A DNA stretch of 64,000 bases from Paralvinella palmiformis (Eukaryota > Annelida > Polychaeta > Terebellida > Alvinellidae). Position 1 is the first letter of the stretch. Each line of letters begins with the position of its first letter. Positions 1-11,700 of the stretch are shown here, one piece after another. The notes beneath the pieces are model-generated. The model was not told the DNA's origin and searched no databases. It saw nothing but the letters and a program-made list of their open reading frames with translations. The stretch covers positions 376,001 through 440,000 of the forward strand of contig JAODUP010000163.1 in assembly GCA_025642065.1 (NCBI GenBank). Direction: 5' to 3'. The translations under genes were made by a program, and so were the position numbers.

Positions 1-656
1 TCTTTATTCTGAGTATAAAATCAGTGACAGTATAGGAACATCCTTCTACCTTTGACCCCATCATGACAGTATAAATGGAACAATAAATAATATTGGATGT
101 GGATGATAATAACTACACAGATGCTGAAACGAAATCAACAATTATGAGTGCACCGCTATTTATTGAAGAAAAAAGATGGGGGTGTTTGTTTATCTAGGAA
201 TCTAGTTTGTCACAGATGTTTCTCTTAAATTCTTATGTATCCAATACCCAAGCCGTCACCGGAGTGTAAATGATGGACTTTAATGGATAAAACCAGGCTG
301 GCAAATGATCAAGAGCCACCTAAATTGTATACAGGTAGATGGCGATATGTACTATAAAACAATCTCGGACAACACTCAAATGGTAACTCAAAGGAAGTAA
401 TTATTTTTGGTATCTCTCCAATATTAAAGTATCTTTTTAGAGGCAAGAAGAAAAAACAAACTCATTAGTGTTCAATTGTTACACAGTTCTTCCAATGGAC
501 AATAATGGTGTAAACAAATTAAAACTGTAATGTAATATTGGATGATTTGTTTATAATAACAGAAACATCTCCCAAGTCTTCGTCAATCCTTCCATTTCTG
601 TATAAACCAGAATAAAATTGTGGATCCCACCAAACACTAGTATCTTATGATCAACA
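1..656. other. Non-coding, no features seen
   Basis: AT-rich sequence with no convincing exon, repeat or RNA gene. It may be intronic or downstream sequence of the minus-strand MANSC-EGF gene. Confidence 0.4.
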
Positions 657-665
657 CTCTATTGG

Positions 666-844
666 TAGGGGTCTAGCGGTAGCGTGTTGGACCACATATC
701 TCTACCACTCGTATTCGAATCTTGGCGTGGCCATCTGAAGGATGTTTCATCTTTGACTTCGCTTCATTACCTTTGGAGGTCGCTCGGCCCATTTAGCCTA
801 CCATGAGCACAAAAGTGGCCGTAAAACATCAATCATCATCAGCG
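666..844 (+). mobile_element. tRNA-derived SINE, family S1, complete copy
   Basis: The head has an A-box-like TAGCGGTAGCGTGTTGGA and a B-box GTATTCGAATC. The body (CTCGGCCCATTTAGCCTAC, AAGTGGCCGTAAAACATCAA) and an ATC-rich tail are shared with copies at 22492 and 58750. It is flanked by the 9-base direct repeat CTCTATTGG (657-665 and 845-853), a target-site duplication. Confidence 0.8.
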
Positions 845-853
845 CTCTATTGG

Positions 854-2156
854 ATGAAGTGCCATTGCATGTAATGTGATACTGTGGGGGGCACAGTTTT
901 TGCGTGGAATATATCAGGCTCTTGAACAGTTTGAAAGAGCGGTCACACAAAAGACTAATTAGTTATCTCAACATAAATTTACAATGGCGGCATGATGTTA
1001 GTCAACACATATCGATGTCAATGTCAAAGTGCTGGTGATGATAGGAGTATTCCTATAAACACGGTTTCCACTACTCAGGGGATATAAAGTAATTGATAAC
1101 ACTGTGGCATCAGAACATAAAACCATCTTCATGTCCCAAGCAACATACTCGTGGCAATATAATGACAACTGGCTCAGGTAGCAATAAAACATGACATGAC
1201 AGTTGTAGCCAATTGTACTGCAGGCCACTCCAATAACACAATTGGCACCATCCAAGACTGGACCAACTAGGACATATTTCACGTTTTCTCATCATTATGA
1301 ACCAATAATAGATTATTATAATCTTCGTAATCATATGCCCTGTAATTCAATATGTTGTATGTCCTCACACATGGTGAACTGAAATCAACAAACAGTGTTT
1401 CAGCTAGGTTTTGAAAAGTACAGAGTGCAGTTGGCAGATGTGAACGATATTTTTGAGGGCACATCATTTGAAATAATTTTTTTAGTTAACTTTGGCATTT
1501 AGTTAATATTCATGAAATGGAGCTTGTGACAGTATCGTAATTACCAATAACACCGGGCGCCCTATAAATAAACAGAGCGCAAAATAAAACGTACATGGCG
1601 CAGTTAAATAGGGGCCGGGCGTTGCGCCACCGTGTAATGGCCTACCTGGAACACTGACAAGGGGACTTCAACCATAGCACAATACTTAAAGCACTTTACT
1701 AATTATCACCACCATGTGACTAACCCAGTATGTTTGCTGCCAATTATGCATTATTAACTAGGACAAATCTCCCATCTAACAAGTATTGTACTTGGTAGGA
1801 GTACCAGTACAGTGACTAAGTGTACAGATATCAACAAAACTAGGAAGACATTCTATACAACTATCACAAGGTATATAGTCCATATAAATACTACACAAAT
1901 ATAAATAGTTAACTCCTACCGGTATACAAATACACCCATAACAATGTTGTCTCAAACATTATTCCTGTCTCAACCTACTGCTATTTATATCCCATGAGCC
2001 TGGGAATAAAATCTCAAAATGCTGTTACCATAATTTCATTCATTTATAACATGTTATAATACCAAAGTTTCATTCATTTATGTCTCATTATCACACCTAT
2101 TCCACGAATGTTGTGTCATTTATTCAGACCAAAAAAACCTAACTGTTTGCTCAATT
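854..2156. other. Unassigned AT-rich stretch
   Basis: No supported gene. Open frames on the minus strand at 998-1467 lack splice context and recognisable domains. A GC-richer patch near 1545-1650 shows no coding pattern. Confidence 0.35.
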
Positions 2157-2252
2157 GGTCCAGGTCTTTTGCCCTTCGGTCTCTTGCCCTTTGATCTTTT
2201 GCCCCATCAATAATTAGTCACCTAGTCTTTTGCCCTTTGGTCTTTGCCACAT
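2157..2252. repeat. Minisatellite, degenerate ~14-base unit GGTCTTTTGCCCTT
   Basis: At least four imperfect copies of a GGTCTTTTGCCCTT-like unit, interrupted by a short AT-rich insert. Confidence 0.6.
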
Positions 2253-2398
2253 AGCTTTAAAAGTTTGATCATTGTAGAATAAACTTATTTTGTTGTGTTA
2301 TATTTTTAATATGCTATTGTTTATAAAAAATATTAAGATAAAAAAATAAGTCTATGATAGTATATAAATTGGTAAATGTCTGATAATTTTAATGCACC

Positions 2399-2402
<4 letters not shown>

Positions 2403-2433
<31 letters not shown>
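2403..2433. repeat. (TA)n microsatellite
   Basis: About 15 TA units. The flanks are ordinary AT-rich sequence with no gene. Confidence 0.85.
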
Positions 2434-2437
<4 letters not shown>

Positions 2438-3315
2438 ATATAATTAATGTTTCCTTTTACATATATCAATTGTAATTAAGGAGACACTCACTGGAACAGA
2501 GTAGAGTTTACTCAAGAATTGTGTGAAATAAATGGTAAAAGACCAGATCCCATAATGGGTAAACTATACACATAAATGTTTTATAAACTCAGTAGAGCAG
2601 ACTGTATACTATATATTTTTTATAGATCTGTGACATTCAAGTTTTTGTTACTTTTGTTAGCAGATAGATTTTATATATACATGATCATGTCACATACCCA
2701 TAATGCCTACAGTTACTCTTCACGTATTCAAGGAATTAAATTTTATTACTGACAGGCACAATAGCCACAACAATATAATTATCACATATCTTACAAAAGA
2801 CAATTCAGAATATACATCAAGGGGAAATACAGGTGAGGTCGGCCCAAAGTTTGCTTCTATATTACACTCAAGGTTTGTAAAACTGCATTTGTGAAATTTT
2901 GCAAAACTTGACCTCCTTAAGGAGCTTTCTGAAAATGTTATACATGGTTTTAATTTAATTTATAACATTAATGTAATCCCTAGTTATCAGTCACCCCCCC
3001 CCCCAAAAAAAAAAACTCATTTCATATGTGGGGGTCAGCCCACATCCCAAGATATATGATACATATTAGTTCATAGAAAAAAAAAAAAAATTAGATTAGT
3101 CTATATTTAGCTTTTATAATTTACTTAATTTCATGAATTTAGCGAAATGTGGCCAAATACATCAGTATTCTCATAATTTTAACCCTCCCACTCACTTTAT
3201 AACCAACACAGGTTTAAATAAAACAATAAACAGTACCGATTGATGACAAAAAGTTCAAGAGATATCTGTAAGTTAAAAAGTTTTAAATCTTTATATCCAA
3301 TAAGAATCATCTTAC

Positions 3316-3474
3316 CTGGATCCGGTTGACACAGACTCGTTTCCGGATTTGTGATATACCCAGTGATACACTGACACTGGCCTGTTCTGGACTTCGTTTG
3401 ATTAGCAATGCACTGTTCATGTTCCAGACAGTCATCTAGTAGACCTACCTGACAAGACTTATCAAGGGATCTAA
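3316..3474 (-). CDS. Exon 5 of the MANSC-EGF gene: EGF-like module 2
   Basis: This 53-codon exon has acceptor TGTTATACAG and donor GTAAGATG, phase 1 at both ends. Its six cysteines are spaced C-x7-C-x5-C-x11-C-x-C-x12-C with C-Q-C-I-T-G-Y near the end, close to the EB/EGF pattern. Sequence after the donor is intronic and the next exon must lie below position 3316 or beyond the window. No partner exon was found in the remaining left end. Confidence 0.72.
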
Positions 3475-6400
3475 CTGTATAACAAATAAACAACAACAAG
3501 AAAACTTCAATACAGCAGCAGCAACAACAACAAAAGCTCTCTCAATAAGTTCCATTTACTAGTGAATTAGGTGAGAGACAGAAAGTATTAGATATTACCA
3601 AACAATATGATTATGACTATTAATATCTTATGTATGATATTTTTATGTGCTGATAACAATTCTAATACCTTACCTAATCTCTGAAGTGATATGTGTTATG
3701 ACAGCTTATTATTTCATGTTAAAAGATGGACGTGTTTACAGAAGATGTTTGTTAATATTATCACTGTAAAATGCCTTTTAATGGCTGCTATTTAGTAAGA
3801 GCATTGAATTAAATACACATTATTATTATACCTCTGCCCAAATTTATCAATATCTTGTAGGAGACAAACACATACCGGTACTCCACTTTGAAATATTTAC
3901 ATCACTGATTTGGTGTTTTATTTTTACAACAAATACAGTCAAATCACAGGGAAATGTTCACCTTTTTCAAGAAGACATGTTTTTGTATGACTGAGTAAAT
4001 TAGGTTTAGAAAAACTTCAGCAGAAAAAGTCATTAAGCAGACAGATGTTTCAGGGAATATGATATTATGTGTTAATGGGATTCAGTATGTTTCTGAAAAT
4101 ACTCATGATATTTTCCATTTAAGATACTAATACATTAGTCAGTAACTATGAACTAATCAAAGATTATCTGTTACATAAATGGCAGACAGTAAAATCAACA
4201 TCAACTGAGTGTAAGAGTTGTTAACTTACTTCATTTAATCTGATAATATCTGAACCTAGCTTAATTAAATTGGCTTAAATATTTTTTAATTAAACACATT
4301 ATCATAGTCATGGCTAAGAGTGAAAGTATATCCAAACACACATAATATATCAAAATTAATATTTCTCTAAAACAGGCACATAGGCGTTCATCTAGACCAA
4401 GTAATCAGCTTGCTAGGTAAGACAGGCTTTATGAGATATGGTCAAGATTAACTACATTAGGCCGTCATCTGCTGGATTATTTGTGAATGGATACATGTAT
4501 GCTAAATACTGATGCCACTCTTATTGACTTGATAACTAATAAATACTAATCCTAAACTAATCCTCTTTATTAATTTGTATTGAAATATTAACAAAACAAT
4601 ATATTATCAATCATTATGCCAAAGGAATTATTCATAATATATAAAAACTTTATTCAAATATAATTTCTATGAGATACTGATCATGGATGATATATTTATA
4701 TCTGCTGCATTATGCACCTGTGAATCATGGTGAATCACCAGAGGCTTGTAATTACAACCCCCCCCCCCGAATTATGATCAAACATACAATAGGGACCATT
4801 TTACCCATGTCTAGAATGGCAAAATGACAAAGTTGCTAAGTCAGACATGGCATTCAGTATCATACAATTTTACTCTAAAATAATTATATATTTGACATAC
4901 CAATTTGTCCAGCACATTTTATTGATTACCAGTAACTTACTTTACCAGTAACTTTACTCATAGAGACAGCATCAAACCAATTCAAACAAGAAAAACAGAA
5001 GTTTTGTTGTTGTCTTCTCTCCATGCACTGACAGTTTATATGTGAATATCAGCAGGTGTTTACTTAAACAGCCTGAATATTGTGAAAACAGTGCTGCCAC
5101 ATGTTGATCAAAAGAAATGTTTTTGCCACCTAACTTTGTTTTGCCAAAATACATGGTCATGTGACATTGCACTAGTATATACTGAAGGGATACAGTATCA
5201 ACTCATGGTGAGTTAATGTGTGAATTGTTCACACTTACTGTGGTTATATAAGATTTATAACATGTGACATAACAGTATGGCAATTATCCTCAAATTAATT
5301 CTCTGGGTACAGAACATAAAACCAAACTCTGTAGAATATATTAACACTTGACATGGGTGTGGAATGACACATAAATTAGGCTATCTGCTTACATTCAAAG
5401 ATTATTTATTATCTATACCATTATACCTTTGTTAGAGCACTCATAATATTTTCTTTATCCATACCACTATGTTATATGTACCTGAACATCTATATTAAAT
5501 CTAACTCATACATCTGCTGAATATAACCATACACTTTCATGTTATATATTCATATATCTCTACATCTCCATCAAATGTATGTGTACACGACTGTTTTCAG
5601 TGTTATGCATACCCATTTAATTCTCAAATATGTACAGTCCCATTACAGCTATGTTACACATACCTGCACACATGTTTTGGCTGTCTCTCCTGTATCCTTT
5701 TTGACACACACAGATGTAATTGAGATCAGAATCATTCATGTACATGCTGCACTTCTCATTAACATGACAACCTTCATTAGTATGCATGATGCAGTGTGTA
5801 GTCACAGGACTGCTAGGACCCTCAATATCATTGGGGTTACCAGGATCATGTATTGCAGTATCTACACTGGCTCCCTCTACCCCTAACAGTGATGATAAGG
5901 AATCATCTACATAATGAGAACAATAAAGATCAAAAACATTTTGGTATCATAGCCTGTATAAACGCTTCAACACAACAATTGCCAATAATTTGTAAATTTA
6001 CATACATCCTCAAATGTACACATATACACAAGTCTTATAGTAATGGAATTTGCTGAGAATAACATCTCCGAGAACAGGAACTGGCTGTCAAAATATGTTA
6101 ATAAAATTATTTTTAAGTGTCTTAGAAGCATCTATCCTTCAAAGATCTATAATACTTGTTAACTGTTATTGAAAACCTATGACATCTGATTGAATGTGTG
6201 GTGTATAGTTTTAACGATAATCTGCTCTATTTATCTGTTGATGCTATTCTTGGTCCCACAAAATTAACTGTTATTAATGGCGGGAATTAAATTTACATTC
6301 AGACTTACATTCAGATTTATTACATTGTGAACTGGATATTCATGATATTAACTGATGTAGACTGGAAAAAAGCTGCTGCTTTATGATTAAATACTTCTGA

Positions 6401-8741
6401 ACAACAATAAGCTACAACAGTGATATATATTGAAGAATCACTACATATGATAATGCTGATAGAAGTTTTTTTCCCAGTTACCAATATTACTTACCAACTG
6501 TTCTCACTGTTATGTAATAGGTATTAGCAAATGTTGCTTCTGTGTGTTTTACCGGATCACAGCCGTCTGGTATGGATGTGTTACATGTTATCAAGTAACA
6601 ATGACCTACATAATAATAATTATTGATGTCATAAGTGATACAAATAAACATATTCTCTCTTTCTCTGTATGTGTGGGTGTGTGTGTGCCCTCAAGGTTCC
6701 TTGTCTGTTTGTGTTATCAGTACATTATGTTTTGCTTATTGCATGTAATATTCACCAAAGTCTCACAATATTTATTAAAGTTTTGGAATGTTCTACATAT
6801 TTATTTAACTCAAAACACACATTATTAAAACAAATAAATTACACTAAGCTTGAGTTGTATATAAATTAATTTTTAGGGTGTTTTCCACATCCTTTTATGG
6901 AGGTAAGACAATACTGTGATACATTTCTTTCAGCTAAATGTCTGCAAAAATGTGCTATGCCAATTGTTCGATTTAAATGTTTATTTAATTCAAGTTATTC
7001 TTCTCAATCTAGTCCCACTCATCAATCATTTTATATCTACCAACAAATTAATGTAGGTATGTTGTGCATCATAAGTCAATTTAGGAGAACATAAACAAAT
7101 AACTGCACTCGCAAAATCTTGTAACACGTTAAACTGGATTATTTAATATGTGCTTGATAGTGTTCATATTTTGACATCATTTATAATTTGTGTGAGCAAA
7201 CCGGGTATTTGGACTAGCTCGGAAATTGTGAAATGGAGATGAACTGTTCCATCACTCAGGCAGTCTGACCCGGTCAATTTTCAATCAATCAATCAATCAG
7301 TCAGGACTAACTATGAATATGATGGGGAAGGTATCAACAGCCTGTAACAGTCTTCTACTCCTTCTTCCATTACTAAACAACACAACATGATTTGTATGTG
7401 TGCAGATGAAGCTGGCCACCAACAATAATAGGAAGACATTAACTGATTGGTATCTTTCGTTTCATGATCTATGATCATGAAACAGGGATGGCACATGTTC
7501 AGATCTTCTCTCCCCACCACTCACATGGGAGTAGGGAAAGATGCAGCCGAAACTTCTCCAAGGATGGTCACTGCCAAAGTGTATTATGTCATCACAGGAT
7601 CTTCAACACCCTCATCACAGGATCTTCAACCCCTCCCCCCATAAAATTAATTCAGTTGAGATAGCAGTGCCATTGTAAGTGGTCTACCACCCACAATGTT
7701 GTGAGCCGAGAAATTAACCTATGGAAAAGGTTTGACTTTTTGACAGTATCGAACCTGTGATTCTTGGCAGTTAGACCAAATCCACCTTTCAACACAAAGT
7801 GCAATGTGTCTGATATGAATTAATTATCACCAAATATATCAGAGTAAATATTTGATCACAACACACAAATCATCACAGCTAAAATCAGTCAAAGTAATTA
7901 ATTATGCTATTTATGGCAATTAATACATGAATTAAATTAAAATGTCATCCAGATATGTAAGAAATGGTTGGCTACATGGTACAAACTGGTATGATGCCTG
8001 GTACAAACTGGTATGAACTTGGGAATGAACTGGCATGGAAATTTTTAATTTTCATTAAAAAACATTATTGTTAATTTTCATAATGTACACAGCATTTCTA
8101 TTTATAATAGCAAATCTGTATGAAATAATAAATTCCCCGCTTATATTGTAATAAAATAATAAACTTTAATTGAATACAGTTTTGTAAGAAATGGTATGAT
8201 TTTGGTATGAAAGAGCCAAAACCTTGCAGATAAACTACTTACCTCGATGGTAGAATACAACATTACACATCAGATAGCTACAGCAGCTTAGTAGACACTC
8301 TGCCACAGATGTAGCATTCCTCCCATCTACCAGACCATGTTTATAGACACCGGCATGACGACCTGCTTTAGGACCTGTACTCTTGTGTAATTGATTGGCC
8401 AATTCTTGTTCATCTGCCTCCTCACAAATGTCAATCCCAGCTGCAAAAATGTCCAATAACAGAAATATTCATAAAATGCCTTATTTCTGATTTATTTGTA
8501 TGAATGATCTGTATTATTATTATTGTTAGATCCAGAATGAATTATACAAATAAAGCCACTGAAGATATTTAACATCAGAAATATGCTAGTTTAGTACAGG
8601 TATGTACTGTAGCTGAAAAAACATATTGGTTCAAAGAGTCCAGTACACTCTAGATTGAGGTTTAAAATTAGCCCACTACATACTGCCTTCTTGTATATGT
8701 CTCAGTAAAACATCTTCATGGGTCTGTGTCTTGTTAAACCA

Positions 8742-8776
<35 letters not shown>

Positions 8777-11700
8777 TTTGTAAGCATGTACACCTGTATA
8801 ATAAATAATCTGTAGCAGAAAAACATCGCAGTGAACAAGTCAACAACTTCAAGGATTAGTGAAATTCTTGGGCTGATAACTAAACCAACTTATTATATTA
8901 CCAAACTAGTGTCACCCCCCCCCCACACATACAGTAAGTCAGATCTAAAAACCTGAACATACAGGAGACGTCTTATTCATCATTGTCTACATACTGATAG
9001 ACATAATTAGGTCAAACTGACACTGAAAGAGCAACATCCAGAATATTAAAGAAGCTACAAGAAATCATAGCCGAGTCATTATATCCAGCTAGTCCCTTGA
9101 TCTGGGAAAAGTGAGCTCCGGTGGCCTAGTGGTTAAGCACCCGGCACTTGGTGCCAATGGTCGCAGGTTCGAACCCCGTAAGAGGTCGAAACTTTTCCAG
9201 GGATTAATTTCTCGGCTCACTACATCGTGGGTGGCTGACGACGTTAAATGGCGCTGCCGTCTCCACTGAATTATTTAAAATAAAGGGGGACGTTAAAAAC
9301 CCCCTGAGGACGTAAAACACTCTGGCAGTGACCACCCTCAGGGTATTTCGGCTCCATCTTTCCGTACTGCTCCCCTGTGAGTGGTGTGTGTGGGGGGGGG
9401 GGAGTTTCTCAACCACTCGAACATAGAGGCTGTGCTGATTAAGCGACAGCCTGGGGATTCTCCCCGAACAACAAAACCAAAACCAAACCATCTGGGAAAA
9501 TTACCAGCCAGCTGTAGTCTGCCAATTTCAAGAACGGTAACAGACAGCAAGCCAAAATCTACAGGCCAATAAGCCTAACATCAGTCATCTGCAAGACTAG
9601 CGTCAATTACCCGGACCATATCGTGCATCATACGGTTGAAAACCAGCACCACACAAAATGCCAACATGCTTTCATCAAATGGGCGTTCAACCGTTGTTAG
9701 ACAGAATGCACTTAGACAGGGGGAACAATAGGAATGCTGTGTATCTGAATTTTGCAAAAAGCATTCCACTATTTTCCAAACCAATGACTCCTGATGAAAC
9801 TGAAAGGATATGGGCTATCAGGTAAAACATGGAAGTGGACAGAGGACTTTCTATTGCAGAGAAATCAGCAAGTAGTTGTCAATGGGGTAAAGTCACACAC
9901 ACGTGGCATTAGTTCCGAGTGAAATACCTCGACCCAGTGTGTTGGGTTCACTGGTTTTCATCAGCTTTATAAACAACATACCCGAAGTTGTCCACTCGGG
10001 CATACAGATATTTTTCGAATAGGGCACAACTATTATAAAATGAGCCGCATGCTTTGGAAGACTGGCCCAACCGATGTCCACCGAGCTTTAAGGCTGAAAA
10101 TGCAGTCATGCACCTTGGTAGCCGTAACAATCACTTCTCATGCATGAAGAGTGGGTCCAGGTATATTTGCAGACAACACAACCAGAAATGGATCTTGGTA
10201 TGTATGTTGACCCAAAGTTAACATTCAGCACACACTGTGAATGTCAACATAGCTGACAAGATCCTATGTATATATATAATAATGACAATAAAACAATGGA
10301 GACCATTTACATCTCTCTTGTTAGGTCACATCTTGAATACAGAAAGAAAGCCTCGTGTCCGGTATTGAGGAAGGATAGAGAGATGTTGGAGAACACCCAA
10401 TGTCAGGTAACAACATTATCCCCTGCATCCAAGGACTCGCCAGTGTCGTATGATAATAGACTTATTGGCTTAGAGTTACCCAACTTCTACTAGAGGTGGC
10501 ATGATGGAGACATACAAACACGTGTCTGGAAAGTATGCCCAATAGATATTGAGAAAATCAAGCCAGATGAATCGTTCACTATGGGTCACAGTTTCAAGAT
10601 AAGAAAGGTCAATGAAGAATAATATTAATACACAGCAATATTATATTATAATAACTGGACAACAAACTCCAGGAATGTGCTACCTGTTGAAGTGGATAGT
10701 GCGCCATCACGAAATGCCTTTAATTCTGCACAGGACAGAAACTGGTGGCATTAGGAATATAGCCAACTATAGAAGTGGATGAGTATGATAGATATAATAA
10801 TACTTTTATCTCACCATGCTTCCTACTCTATCATCGGCTTTAACACATATTTGCCTAACATCAACACAAAGCCAGTAATTGTCATCACAGCTGAAGAATG
10901 ATATATTCTAGTCTCCAGCTTCATGGCTCAGATTGTTATAACAGATTAAGAGAATATTCACCACATAATGTCTTTTTTTAGCCTGTTCACACACTTTAGA
11001 TTCCCAATGGAATAACAGAGAACTTGCTTTATTTCCAGGCCAGTGACAAACAGTAGTTGGATATTGGATAAAAATAGGTGGCTGTGAAGCTGGAAGCTTT
11101 TCATTTATGTGCACAGTTCAATGTGAGATATGGAGACAGCTGATGGACTATTGTGAGTGCATCATACAGATGAGATAAAACTATAGAAGATACCATATTA
11201 TAATTGGAATCAATTTTACACACACACGCACTTTCCATTATCATTATTATGGAAGTAAACAAAATCACAAGATGGCTGGATCCAGATAGACTAGACAAAT
11301 AAGAACAAAACTATTTTATGACAATGATCATGATCAATATTGCCAATGATATTATAATAACAATAATACCATTAAATGTATCACGTCCACAGCTTGGTCT
11401 GTCTACTGAACCATGCGTTTTGTTAGCAATGATGACTATGACGCTATCTATAGAAATCAATCCATATCACTTCCTGTTTAAACTAAACAAGTTAGTTATA
11501 TATATTGTCTGTCTGGTTAATGGTATATATATACAGCTGTGTATGACCTGTAACTTGACCTGTACATATTAATTGATCAGACCCCAGTTGGTGAAAACAC
11601 GTGAAATATTACATCTTTAAATGCACACACAATCTTTATGTTTATTTATACACCTTTTTGTGATGACTTTTTGTCAGAGGCAACCAATTAACGAAGTAGT

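Noticed and set aside
998..1467. Coding exons on the minus strand
   Set aside because: Overlapping open frames lack recognisable domain motifs or matching phase-1 splice sites, unlike the confirmed exons of the same gene.
9118..9190. Genuine tRNA gene
   Set aside because: A- and B-box sequences are present, but no 3' acceptor strand pairs with the 5' end, and the sequence continues into a SINE body with a target-site duplication.
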